This document shows positions 25,636 through 34,209 of a stretch of DNA of 51,376 nucleotides, in pieces. The first letter of the stretch is position 1. Every line of letters starts with the position of its first letter. The stretch comes from CAYFIW01 sp964343265. Its GTDB lineage: Bacteria; Chloroflexota; Dehalococcoidia; Lucifugimonadales; UBA826. The notes beneath the pieces were generated by a model, which saw nothing but the letters and a program-made list of their open reading frames with translations, was not told where the DNA came from and searched no databases. The stretch lies in NCBI GenBank assembly GCA_964343265.1, contig CAYFIW010000006.1, positions 1 through 51,376 of the forward strand, written 5' to 3'. The position numbers and the translations under genes are program-made.

Positions 25636-26787
25636 ATGAGAGCAGTTGTATATAAAAAACCTTTCGAGGTCGCTGTTGAAAACGTTGAAGATCCAAAAAT
25701 GGACCATGCGAATGACGTTATTGTAAGAGTGACCTCTACTTGCATATGCGGTTCGGATCTACATATGTATGAAGGAAGAACGGCCGCAGAGCCAGGAATA
25801 ATTTTTGGTCACGAGAATATGGGAGTTATCGAGGAAGTTGGGCCGGCTGTTAAAAATCTCTCAGTTGGTGACAGGGTTGTGATGCCTTTTAATGTTGCCT
25901 GTGGGTTCTGTAACAATTGTCAAAGGGGATTTACTGGATTTTGCACTACTGTTAATCCAGGGTTTGCCGGTGGGGCTTATGGGTATGTATCGATGGGCCC
26001 ATGGCCTGGTGGTCAGGCAGAATATTTAAAAGTGCCATTCGCAGATTTTAATTGTCTAACCTTACCGAGAGGGAAAGAATTCGAATCTGATTTCGCATTG
26101 TTGGCTGATATATTCCCTACTGGATATCATGGTGCTGAACTCGCTGACGTCAAACCGGGAGAAAGTGTGGCTGTTTTTGGTGCTGGGCCAGTTGGTTTAA
26201 TGGCCGCATATAGTTCTCTTATAAGAGGTGCGGCTGAAGTTTATGTAATTGACCATGTAAAAGAACGATTGGAAAAAGCTGAAAGTATTGGTGGAATACC
26301 CATCAACTTCGATGACGGAAATCCTGTAAACCAAATACAGGATTTCCGGAATGATATTGGTGTAGATAAGGGAATAGACGCGGTCGGCTATCAGGCCGCA
26401 GCGGAAGGCTCTTCGGCCGCAGGGGGAGAACAGGAAGAAATTCCTAATATTGTTTTGAACCAAATGATTGACGTGGTCAAACCGACGGGAGCCATGGGAA
26501 TTCCGGGCTTGTATGTACCCTCAGATCCTGGGGGTGTTAATGAGTCGGCGAAATCAGGTTCTCTTCTTTTAAGTTTCGGAAAATTGTTTGAAAAAGGATT
26601 AAGACTTGGTACAGGGCAATGCAACGTTAAAAAATATAACGCTTATCTTCGCGATCTCATAATTTCGGAGCGAGCGGCACCTAGCTTTGTGGTTTCTCAT
26701 GTTATTTCTTTAGAGCAGGCTCCAGAAGCATATACAAAATTCGATCAAAGAGTGGATGGATACACCAAGGTGATTTTGCAACCATAA
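25636..26787 (+). CDS. zinc-dependent alcohol dehydrogenase, glutathione-independent formaldehyde dehydrogenase-like
   Basis: A 383-residue medium-chain dehydrogenase. Catalytic zinc ligands are Cys38 (TCICGSDLH) and His59 with Glu60 (FGHENMG). Four structural-zinc cysteines are in ACGFCNNCQRGFTGFC (Cys89, 92, 95, 103). The NAD-binding fold shows VAVFGAGPVGLMAA near residue 180. The insertions around GFAGGAYGYVSMGPWPGGQ resemble glutathione-independent formaldehyde dehydrogenase FdhA, which oxidises formaldehyde to formate with NAD. An upstream TTG at 25615 is rejected: GGAGG lies 9 bases before the ATG at 25636. An NHL-repeat gene follows and may be co-transcribed. Confidence 0.92.
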   Translation: MRAVVYKKPFEVAVENVEDPKMDHANDVIVRVTSTCICGSDLHMYEGRTAAEPGIIFGHENMGVIEEVGPAVKNLSVGDRVVMPFNVACGFCNNCQRGFTGFCTTVNPGFAGGAYGYVSMGPWPGGQAEYLKVPFADFNCLTLPRGKEFESDFALLADIFPTGYHGAELADVKPGESVAVFGAGPVGLMAAYSSLIRGAAEVYVIDHVKERLEKAESIGGIPINFDDGNPVNQIQDFRNDIGVDKGIDAVGYQAAAEGSSAAGGEQEEIPNIVLNQMIDVVKPTGAMGIPGLYVPSDPGGVNESAKSGSLLLSFGKLFEKGLRLGTGQCNVKKYNAYLRDLIISERAAPSFVVSHVISLEQAPEAYTKFDQRVDGYTKVILQP

Positions 26788-26857
26788 TTTGATTTTCAGG
26801 CCTCGATTGTTGTTAGACATTAATTTTTTAGGGAATGGATTTTGTGAAGGAGTTATT

Positions 26858-27814
26858 ATGCGAGTAGGAAATGGTAAGCATAACTATGATTGGGTCGAAA
26901 AATGGGGTCAGATGCCAGATACAGATAGTACAAGGGAAGCTTGGTCCCATCATGGCATAGTAGTTTGCGAGAACGGGAATGTCGTCTCATTCCACCAAGG
27001 TGATAGGAAACTGGTAGTTTTTAACCCATCGGGCGAGCTTATTTCTTCCACGGTTCTTGATGTTGAAAATGCCCACGGTATGACACTTACAAATGAGGGT
27101 TCTAATGAATTTATTTGGATAGCGGATAATATTTCCGGAAAGGTACTTAAGGTAACCCTAGACGGGAAAGTCGTATTGTCGCTTTCTAAACCAGAAATAG
27201 ATACATATGGAAATGGAGGCAAGTATGCACCGACAGACGTTGCGATATTCGAAGAAAATAATGGGGGTAACGGTGAGATAGTTGTGGCCGATGGATATGG
27301 TAGTAGTCTAGTAAATTTTTACACTAGGCATGGGGAGTTCCAGCACAGTATAGATGGTTCATCTGGAGAGGGAGGTTCTTTTTCTACACCTCATGGCATA
27401 TCGATTGATAATCGAAAATCTGTTCCTGAGCTTTACATTGCTGACCGTAGCAACGGACAGATACAAGTCTACAACCTGAAAGGAGAGTTTTTGAGATGTT
27501 TTGGTAGAGGACCGGGAGCTGACTGGCTACATAGTCCCAGTGGTTTTGCCTCATTTGGAAAATATCTCGTTGTTGCTGAATTAAGAGGCTCTAGACTTAC
27601 ATTGTTGGATTTGGATGACGAACCAGTTGCGTATTTGGGGGAAAACACAGGAGCATTTAAATTTAACGAAGGGTGGCCAAATGTTCCGCACGAAACTCTG
27701 GTACCCGGGAAATTCAATAGCCCTCATGGTGTGGCAGCGGATACTGACGGAAATATATTTGTTGCGGAATGGCTTATTGGAGGACGTATCAACAAATTGA
27801 CAAGATCAACTTAG
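26858..27814 (+). CDS. NHL-repeat beta-propeller protein
   Basis: A 318-residue NHL propeller. Blades include TPHGISIDNRKSVPELYIAD, RSNGQIQVYNLKGEFLRCFG and SPHGVAADTDGNIFVAEW, and a metal- or substrate-binding ENAHGMTLTNEG segment. The repeated HG motifs recall peptidyl-alpha-hydroxyglycine lyase-like propellers, whose His residues bind zinc, but that activity is not shown. No signal peptide is visible. AAGGAG 5 bases upstream supports the ATG at 26858. The gene follows the zinc dehydrogenase gene by 70 bases on the same strand. Confidence 0.85.
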   Translation: MRVGNGKHNYDWVEKWGQMPDTDSTREAWSHHGIVVCENGNVVSFHQGDRKLVVFNPSGELISSTVLDVENAHGMTLTNEGSNEFIWIADNISGKVLKVTLDGKVVLSLSKPEIDTYGNGGKYAPTDVAIFEENNGGNGEIVVADGYGSSLVNFYTRHGEFQHSIDGSSGEGGSFSTPHGISIDNRKSVPELYIADRSNGQIQVYNLKGEFLRCFGRGPGADWLHSPSGFASFGKYLVVAELRGSRLTLLDLDDEPVAYLGENTGAFKFNEGWPNVPHETLVPGKFNSPHGVAADTDGNIFVAEWLIGGRINKLTRST

Positions 27815-27826
27815 CTAATTGTCTAG

Positions 27827-28984
27827 TTACGTTGACTTCAAAAGTTTATGTGTTTCAAAAGCGTCAGACAAAAGCTGCTCCGGTAAAGGCCCGTTAAACA
27901 ATATGTGTCCCATTTTTCTACCGGGTCGGACATCCGTTTTTCCATATGAATAGATTCGGGCATGGGCATTTTTTAAAATAAGATTCGTTTTATATGGATC
28001 CATTAAACTGGTGTATTCATCTCCCAGAACATTTAGTAGAACAGATGGCGTTATTTGTTGAGGAGTCACGAGTGGTAGACCTACCAATGCTCTTATTTGA
28101 AGGTCATATTGGGAAATAGTAAAAGAATCTATTGTGTGATGGCCCGAATTGTGTGGCCGTGGAGCGATTTCGTTTACTATGAGATCTTCATTTTCTAAAA
28201 GGAACATCTCTATACAAAAAACCCCTGGTTCCCCAATATTTTTTATAATTTCTCTGCCTAGATCTTCAGCTCGATCTGCAACAGCCCTAGAAATCCTTGC
28301 TGGTGAAATGCTTATTCTTAAAATGCCATTTTCATGGATATTTTCAGTCGGGGGGAAAGTCACAAAATTGTTTCTGCCATCATGACCCACGACTATGGAC
28401 AACTCGATTTTATATGGCACGACTTGCTCAACGACCCATGGGCCATCTCCCGTCATAGCCTTTTTCACGACGTCTATATTTTCAAGACTAGATATCCTCC
28501 ATTGCCCATGCCCGTCGTATCCTAAAGTGGCTGTTTTTACTATCCAAGGTAGTTCTAAGTCTATGTCACTTAGTTCTGCACGGTTATAAATAACCGCATA
28601 ATTGGTAACTGGAATGTGATTCTTCGTAAGAAAATGTTTTTCTTTGGTTCGATCCTGAGCAAGACCTAAACTTTTGCTTCCAGGTCTTACTGGAATTAGC
28701 TTTTCGAGGTTGTCTGTTAAGCTGACCGGAACATTTTCCCACTCCAAGGAAGCACAGTCTGATACTTCTGCAAATTCTTCTAGCGTGCCCAAGTCGTCAA
28801 AAGGTGTATCGTATGCTACATCCGCATATCTTTTAGCCGGGGCATTTGGTGATGGATCCCAGACTGATACCTTGTATCCGGATCGTAAAGCAGCCTCTGC
28901 GAAAAACCCACCAATTTGTCCTCCCCCAAGCATTCCTAGCCTGCTACCTAAAGGTATTACGGGATATTGATTTTTTATTGTCAA
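27827..28984 (-). CDS. purK: 5-(carboxyamino)imidazole ribonucleotide synthase
   Basis: A 385-residue ATP-grasp enzyme that makes N5-CAIR from AIR, bicarbonate and ATP in purine synthesis. The N-terminal LGMLGGGQIGGFFAEAALR nucleotide fold, the ATP-grasp segments LPWIVKTATLGYDGHGQ and VVEQVVPYKIELS, and the EIAPRPHNSGHHTIDSF block are diagnostic for PurK. The TTG start at 28984 overlaps the purE stop by 4 bases, so translation is coupled to purE. Confidence 0.97.
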   Translation of the reverse strand: MTIKNQYPVIPLGSRLGMLGGGQIGGFFAEAALRSGYKVSVWDPSPNAPAKRYADVAYDTPFDDLGTLEEFAEVSDCASLEWENVPVSLTDNLEKLIPVRPGSKSLGLAQDRTKEKHFLTKNHIPVTNYAVIYNRAELSDIDLELPWIVKTATLGYDGHGQWRISSLENIDVVKKAMTGDGPWVVEQVVPYKIELSIVVGHDGRNNFVTFPPTENIHENGILRISISPARISRAVADRAEDLGREIIKNIGEPGVFCIEMFLLENEDLIVNEIAPRPHNSGHHTIDSFTISQYDLQIRALVGLPLVTPQQITPSVLLNVLGDEYTSLMDPYKTNLILKNAHARIYSYGKTDVRPGRKMGHILFNGPLPEQLLSDAFETHKLLKST

Positions 28985-29493
28985 ACTGCACCCCGTGATT
29001 CTGGATTAAGTAATACTGTTTCCGTTAAGTTGTTTCTCCATGCCTTTAATTTTTTTTTCAATTCAGCATCTTTGATAGCGAGCATTTCAGCCGCCAAAAG
29101 CGCAGCATTTTCTGCTCCACCTATAGCAACTGTAGCTACAGGTACACCTCTAGGCATTTGTACTATAGAAAGAAGTGAATCCATACCTTTGAGGTGTTCT
29201 AAAGGAACTGGAACTCCAATTATTGGAATAATGGTTTTAGCGGCAAGCATACCAGGTAAGTGTGCGGCCCCGCCGGCCCCGGCAATGATCACCTTTATTC
29301 CACGGGTTTCTGCGGTTTCTGCATATTCAAACAACCAGTCGGGAGTCCTGTGTGCAGAAACAACTCTAAGTTCATTACTTACGTCGAGTTGGTTCAATAT
29401 GTCCACAGATTTTCTTAGTGTGGGGAAATCAGAAGTGCTTCCTCCAACTATACCTACTAACGGGTTGATTTCATCTGTAGTATTTTCAGGCAT
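28981..29493 (-). CDS. purE: N5-carboxyaminoimidazole ribonucleotide mutase
   Basis: A 170-residue class I PurE that converts N5-CAIR to CAIR. Motifs are VGIVGGSTSDFPTLRK near the start, VVSAHRTPDWLFEYAE near residue 50, IIAGAGGAAHLPGM near residue 70 and VPLEHLKGMDSLLSIVQMP near residue 100. The frame continues to 29535, but AAGGAGG lies just before the ATG at 29493, which gives the usual PurE start. purE and purK form a two-gene operon overlapping by 4 bases. Confidence 0.97.
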   Translation of the reverse strand: MPENTTDEINPLVGIVGGSTSDFPTLRKSVDILNQLDVSNELRVVSAHRTPDWLFEYAETAETRGIKVIIAGAGGAAHLPGMLAAKTIIPIIGVPVPLEHLKGMDSLLSIVQMPRGVPVATVAIGGAENAALLAAEMLAIKDAELKKKLKAWRNNLTETVLLNPESRGAV

Positions 29494-29583
29494 AACAACC
29501 TCCTTACGGCGTAAATTCCAAAATATAATAATCACACGAAAACAGTTTAGATTTCATAGTTAGTCGAATCAATAAATATTGAG

Positions 29584-30024
29584 TCACGTCGGTCTTTTAT
29601 CAAGGTTTTTTGACATAAGGAAGTCTTTGTAACTTTCTTCATGGTTTCCTAGCATCTGATTTATTATGCTTCTGTGTCGGTAGGCTGACCAGTAACTGGG
29701 GTCGAGATCAATAGCTTTTGACAGGTCTTCATAGGCGTATTTCAGTTGGCCCAGATCAGAATATGCAAGTCCCCGGTTGTGATAGGCGTCCTTATATTCA
29801 GGCTCTAGTTCAATAGCTTTACTAAAATCTGCAAGTGAGTCTTCATAAATACCCAAGCAAAGTTTTGCAACTCCAATATTGTTCCAAGTCATGTAGTGAC
29901 TTGAGTCTATTTTGACGGCCATTTCGTATAAATCCAATGCTTCACGATGTTTGCCGCTATTAGCTAATAAATTTGCCTTATCAAAAATTTGTTTCCATTC
30001 TTGAGTTACATTTTTGTTTTTCAT
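29584..30024 (-). CDS. tetratricopeptide-repeat protein
   Basis: A 146-residue protein built of four TPR units of about 34 residues (for example AYHNRGLAYSDLGQLKYAYE followed by DLSKAIDLDPS), matching the W-L-G-Y-A-F-A-P pattern. It has no other domain, membrane span or signal peptide, so it should be a small protein-protein interaction scaffold with unknown partners. It lies upstream of purE on the same strand (90-base gap) and is divergent from hisZ. No Shine-Dalgarno is obvious. Confidence 0.85.
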   Translation of the reverse strand: MKNKNVTQEWKQIFDKANLLANSGKHREALDLYEMAVKIDSSHYMTWNNIGVAKLCLGIYEDSLADFSKAIELEPEYKDAYHNRGLAYSDLGQLKYAYEDLSKAIDLDPSYWSAYRHRSIINQMLGNHEESYKDFLMSKNLDKRPT

Positions 30025-30117
30025 GAGTGCACGAAAGTAGACATTATGAAGAGGTCCATATTAATTTTCAGAATTCATTCTAACTGTCATGCTTGCCCTA
30101 TTGTAAGATTGTTAGTG

Positions 30118-31329
30118 ATGAAAAATAACAGTGTAAATAATCAACCTAGGCAATTTGAAACAATAGCTGGTGTTTCTGACCAGTCTAGCCAGTATGTTCA
30201 AATGAAGAATTTGATTGTCTCTAGGATACATAACCTTTTGAGCGATAATGGTTTTGATCTGGTTGATTATCCTGTGTTGGAACCAACAGAATTGTATGTT
30301 AGGAAATCCGGAGGCGGAATAAGTGATCGCCTTTATTCGTTTACTGACCCCGGAGGAAATGAGGTAAGCCTCAGACCTGAATTCACATCATCTGTGATCA
30401 GATCATATTTAAACGAATTTGGGAAACTAGATAAGATAATCAAGAGACAATATTACGGACCTGTCTTCCGTTATTCTGATCTGTCTCCTGGAACTAGTCT
30501 CCGTCAATTCACTCAGCAAGGATGTGAGATTATCGGTCCTGGTCAAGGTGATACTGATGCAGAAATATTGAGGCTCGCAATAGATTCAATTGCTTCCACT
30601 GGGACTCAATCTTTGTTGGTACGAATCGGTAACGTAGGAGCAATTCGGGAATTGCTATATTCACACGGCCTGAGTGAAGCAATTTGCCTTTTTGTGATCT
30701 CCAATGTGCATAATGTTTTGAAAGGTGATGCTAGTCCCGAATCAATTAGTTTACGCGCAACTGAGCTTGGGCTCATACACCTAGATCCTTCAAACCCTGT
30801 GGACTGCAATGAAGGTTCATCTCGTGGTGACTTAATAAACTTGGTCGAATCCCTAATGGCTAAGAATTTATCGGACCATATTGGGAGGAGAACTACAGAT
30901 GAAATAGTCGATAGATTACTGGAGAAAAGGGAAAATAGGACAAGTGTTGAAACTTTCGATAACGCTTTGAACGATTTGATAGGGTTTCTTAAGAATATGA
31001 CAGGAATATACGACAATTTAATATCCCGAGATAATGTGTCTCTGTTTGAAAAGAAACAGCGAGTATATTTGGATAAACTAATAAGTTCAGTAAATTCTAA
31101 TATAGGTCGGGACGTTGAAATTAAGTACGAGTTGAATTTCGCACCCGAGAGAGGTCTTCTATATTACACGGGAGTATTGTTTGATATTTCTACGGAAATT
31201 AACAACACCCAAATAGTTTTAGGCGGTGGTGGCCGTTACGATGGTCTTGTTAAGTCTCTTGGTGGAGCTCACGATGTAGATGCCGTTGGGTTTGCTATCA
31301 ATGTTGATGCGGTTTTGGCTAATAGTTAG
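30118..31329 (+). CDS. hisZ: ATP phosphoribosyltransferase regulatory subunit HisZ
   Basis: A 403-residue histidyl-tRNA-synthetase-like protein without the C-terminal anticodon-binding domain. It directly precedes a short-form HisG, which marks it as HisZ, the regulatory partner needed by short HisG. Class II core motifs remain: GPVFRYSDLSPGTSLRQFTQ (motif 2), ERGLLYYTGVLFDI and GGGGRYDGLVKSLGG (motif 3). The open frame extends upstream to 29989, overlapping the divergent TPR gene. The ATG at 30118 (or GTG at 30115) is chosen because homology begins just after it. Confidence 0.88.
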   Translation: MKNNSVNNQPRQFETIAGVSDQSSQYVQMKNLIVSRIHNLLSDNGFDLVDYPVLEPTELYVRKSGGGISDRLYSFTDPGGNEVSLRPEFTSSVIRSYLNEFGKLDKIIKRQYYGPVFRYSDLSPGTSLRQFTQQGCEIIGPGQGDTDAEILRLAIDSIASTGTQSLLVRIGNVGAIRELLYSHGLSEAICLFVISNVHNVLKGDASPESISLRATELGLIHLDPSNPVDCNEGSSRGDLINLVESLMAKNLSDHIGRRTTDEIVDRLLEKRENRTSVETFDNALNDLIGFLKNMTGIYDNLISRDNVSLFEKKQRVYLDKLISSVNSNIGRDVEIKYELNFAPERGLLYYTGVLFDISTEINNTQIVLGGGGRYDGLVKSLGGAHDVDAVGFAINVDAVLANS

Positions 31330-31355
31330 TTATAAAACGATTAAAAGGATAATTG

Positions 31356-32081
31356 ATGACTGAACTTAGGAAGGCTCTGAAGTTGCTTATTGCAAGCGAT
31401 GGGGCCTTATACGAACCCACGCTAAGATTTTTGGATGCTTGCGATCTCACAGTAAACCGTGAAAATCCCAGACGATATACGGCCACTATTCCATCTTTGA
31501 AAGGGGTATCAGTTCTATTTCAACGAAGTGCTGATATAACGTCTAAAATTGAGGATGGTAGTGCTGATTTGGGTATAATAGGGGAAGATAGGTATCTGGA
31601 ACTGAGAAAGGAAGACGGACCTACTGCCATAGTTAGGGACAACCTCGGATTTGGAGCGTGCTCCTTGTCACTCGGGGTTCCTAACTATTGGATAGATGTC
31701 GATTCCGTTGCTGACTTGGCTGATTTGGCGACTGATTTCCATGCAAAGGGGTTTACTTTCAAGGTGGCTACAAAGTCACCACGTCTTTTACAAAGATTTT
31801 TGATTTCTAACGGAATTAGCAATTTTTCTCTGGTTCAATCTAGTGGCACCTTAGAGATAGCTCCTGCAATGGGCTTTGCGGACATAATAGCTGACATCAC
31901 TTCATCGGGTACAACTATGAGAGAAAATCATTTGAAGATGATAGAAGGGGGGACCATAATTAGCTCGGAGGCCTGCTTAATAATAAATACACATACACTC
32001 AACGACAATTCCAAAAAGGGCATGCTTGCTAGCCGGTTTGTCGAGATTGTTAATGATCATATGTCTTTATCTAGTGTTTGA
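31356..32081 (+). CDS. hisG: ATP phosphoribosyltransferase, short form
   Basis: A 241-residue short-form HisG catalytic subunit, the first enzyme of histidine synthesis, joining ATP and PRPP. The two periplasmic-binding-like lobes are present, with LKLLIASDGALYEPTLRFLD at the N-terminus, ADLGIIGEDRYLEL near residue 68 and the PRPP-binding ADIIADITSSGTTMRENHL near residue 175. It lacks the C-terminal regulatory domain of long HisG, in keeping with the adjacent hisZ. AAAGGA lies 6 bases before the ATG at 31356. Confidence 0.96.
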   Translation: MTELRKALKLLIASDGALYEPTLRFLDACDLTVNRENPRRYTATIPSLKGVSVLFQRSADITSKIEDGSADLGIIGEDRYLELRKEDGPTAIVRDNLGFGACSLSLGVPNYWIDVDSVADLADLATDFHAKGFTFKVATKSPRLLQRFLISNGISNFSLVQSSGTLEIAPAMGFADIIADITSSGTTMRENHLKMIEGGTIISSEACLIINTHTLNDNSKKGMLASRFVEIVNDHMSLSSV

Positions 32082-32112
32082 AGCTTTAACTGAAGTCATA
32101 TAGGGATTTAGG

Positions 32113-32859
32113 TTGCCAAATTTACCGACACACATTCATTTTGCGATTGAGGCAGGAAGTTATATTGAGTCCGATTCTATAGAGTCTAACTTTCCTGCGT
32201 ATTTAGTTGGGTCGACTACTCCAGATATGAGGGCTATAACAAAAAAAGACCGATCAGTTTATCATTTTGTAAATTTGGATTTCAAAGGGATCGGTGAAGG
32301 ATTGACTAATCTTGTGACTAGTCATCCTAAATGGTTTGACTTGGCTAATGTTGACAATGAGACACGGGCTTTCATGGCGGGATACGCCTCTCATTTAATT
32401 TTAGATGAAACGTGGGTTACGTTGATGTTTAGGCCATATTTCCAGGATTCCAAACTATTTCCGGATCCCGCTAAAGCTCTTGTTATGGATAGGGCAATGC
32501 AATTAGGCCTCGATAAGTTGAATTGGATGTCTATGAAGCCATATTTATCAGATATGCAGGATTACCGTTTGGGAGTTGATGTCGATTTTCTGGAATCTGA
32601 ACCCGTTGAAGATTGGAAAAATTGGATTTTCAGATTATTAGGGGCAGATTTCACGTGGGAGAGATTACTATTTATGGCTACCAGGATATCGAGGGGTGAC
32701 GAAACTCACCCTGCAATAAGATATGCAAATGAATTTATTGCAAACCCGGAAGAAATGTTTGATGACCTAATAGATACTCTCCCTGAAGGGGTATTGAATG
32801 AATTTGAGAATGCCGCTGTTTCAAATATAGAAAAACATGTCAATAGGTTCATTGGATGA
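32113..32859 (+). CDS. zinc-dependent phospholipase C-like protein within the his operon
   Basis: A 248-residue protein resembling the PF00882 zinc-dependent phospholipase C/S1-P1 nuclease-like group. It has an early PTHIHFAIEAG histidine segment, PAYLVGSTTPDMRAITKKDR near residue 30, SVYHFVN near residue 47 and AGYASHLILDETW near residue 90. This spacing of His and Asp is typical of the metal site. Its start is TTG at 32113. Its stop overlaps the hisD ATG by 4 bases (ATGA), so it is translationally coupled to histidine synthesis genes. The actual substrate is unknown, and no signal peptide is visible. Confidence 0.8.
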   Translation: MPNLPTHIHFAIEAGSYIESDSIESNFPAYLVGSTTPDMRAITKKDRSVYHFVNLDFKGIGEGLTNLVTSHPKWFDLANVDNETRAFMAGYASHLILDETWVTLMFRPYFQDSKLFPDPAKALVMDRAMQLGLDKLNWMSMKPYLSDMQDYRLGVDVDFLESEPVEDWKNWIFRLLGADFTWERLLFMATRISRGDETHPAIRYANEFIANPEEMFDDLIDTLPEGVLNEFENAAVSNIEKHVNRFIG

Positions 32860-34178
32860 AAATAACTTCGGATATTAGCGAGGCGTTTGAATTTTTAAAT
32901 TCTAGAAGACATATTGATTTTGAAGACACGCCTGATTGGATACTTGATTCCTCTGAACGTGTATTTGGCAAAAAAATGCACTTGTATGAATATGTGGACA
33001 AGATTGTCAGGGAAGTTCGCGATAAGGGTGATAAAGCATTAATAGAAATAACTAAGAATATTGAGGGTGTAAGTCTAAGAAATTTTGTGGTATCAGCGCC
33101 TGAAATTGAGGAAGCTTATAAAAGGATTGATTCTAAACTAAGAGAATCGTTAGAGTTTTCGGCTTCAAGAATTACGGATTTTCATAACATTTGTATGAAA
33201 GACGGATGGTTTGATGAAGCTAAAGGATATGGTCAAAGAATCGTTCCAATGGGTTCTTCAGCCTCTTATATTCCGGGAGGTACCGCGAAGTATCCATCTA
33301 CAGTGTTGATGACATCCATACCTGCGAGAATTGCAGGAGTTGACAACGTGTCTATTACTTGTCCTGCAGGCGCAAATGGTAAATTGCCGGACTCAGTATT
33401 AGCATCGGCTTATATAGCAGGTGTAGACACCGTTTATAGCATGGGAGGTGCCCAGGCCATTTCAGCCCTTGCTTACGGAACCGAAACAATAAAAAAAGTA
33501 GATTTAATATGTGGGCCAGGTAATATATTTGTTACCTTGGCGAAAAAAATAGTATTTGGAGATGTGGGTATCGATGGTTTGTACGGACCTACAGAAACCG
33601 TGGTCATTGCGGACGATACTGCCAATTCAGCTTTGTGCGCTGCTGACCTATTGGCGCAGGCTGAACACGATGCCTTAGCAAAGCCTGTTCTTATTACTGA
33701 TTCGATGACTTTGGCCGATGATGTATTAGAACAGATAACTCTCAGACTCGAAGTTATGGAAAGGGCTTCAATAGCTAGGCGATCTGTGGAAGATCACGGA
33801 CTAATTGTGGTTGTGGAGAATATAGCTCAAGGGATTGAATTATCTAATGAATTCTCACCAGAACATCTGAGTATCGTTACTGATAAGCCAGAAAATTTAT
33901 TGACAGCAGTAAGAAATGCTGGAATGGTTTTTATGGGCGAATTCTCCCATGAGGTGTTGGGAGATTACGGTGCTGGCCCGAGCCATGTTATGCCGACTGC
34001 TGGGACAGCTAGATTTAATTCTGGTCTTGGTGTTCATACTTTTCAGAAGTATATGCCTGTTATCAGATTGAGCAGGGAGGCGGCCATGGATGTCACAATG
34101 GCGGCTTCAGAGATCGCTAGGGAAGAAGGCTTGTTCGGTCACGCAGCAGCGGCCGAAATAAGAAAAGAAATGGGTTAA
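32856..34178 (+). CDS. hisD: histidinol dehydrogenase
   Basis: A 440-residue NAD- and zinc-dependent enzyme that catalyses the last two oxidations, from L-histidinol to L-histidine. Key segments are SSASYIPGGTAKYPSTVLM near residue 135, VDLICGPGNIFVTLAKK near residue 215, LLAQAEHDALAKPVLIT near residue 265 with zinc ligands Gln/His, EFSPEHLSIV near residue 330 with catalytic Glu-His, and YGAGPSHVMPTAGTARF near residue 370. The length is standard. The ATG overlaps the stop of the phospholipase-like gene. Confidence 0.98.
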   Translation: MKITSDISEAFEFLNSRRHIDFEDTPDWILDSSERVFGKKMHLYEYVDKIVREVRDKGDKALIEITKNIEGVSLRNFVVSAPEIEEAYKRIDSKLRESLEFSASRITDFHNICMKDGWFDEAKGYGQRIVPMGSSASYIPGGTAKYPSTVLMTSIPARIAGVDNVSITCPAGANGKLPDSVLASAYIAGVDTVYSMGGAQAISALAYGTETIKKVDLICGPGNIFVTLAKKIVFGDVGIDGLYGPTETVVIADDTANSALCAADLLAQAEHDALAKPVLITDSMTLADDVLEQITLRLEVMERASIARRSVEDHGLIVVVENIAQGIELSNEFSPEHLSIVTDKPENLLTAVRNAGMVFMGEFSHEVLGDYGAGPSHVMPTAGTARFNSGLGVHTFQKYMPVIRLSREAAMDVTMAASEIAREEGLFGHAAAAEIRKEMG

Positions 34179-34209
34179 AATCATTAGAAATTAAGTGGTG
34201 AGGAACACG

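Noticed and set aside
28967..29563. Open frame of 198 codons on the plus strand opposite purE
   Set aside because: Fully antisense to purE, whose catalytic motifs are intact; product is Ser/Ala/Pro-rich without a domain.
29989..30117. N-terminal extension of hisZ up to 29989
   Set aside because: It overlaps the divergent TPR gene and encodes residues unrelated to the HisZ/HisRS N-terminus.
30118..31329. Histidyl-tRNA synthetase instead of HisZ
   Set aside because: It lacks the C-terminal anticodon-binding domain and directly precedes a short HisG that needs HisZ; some class II motifs are kept in HisZ proteins.
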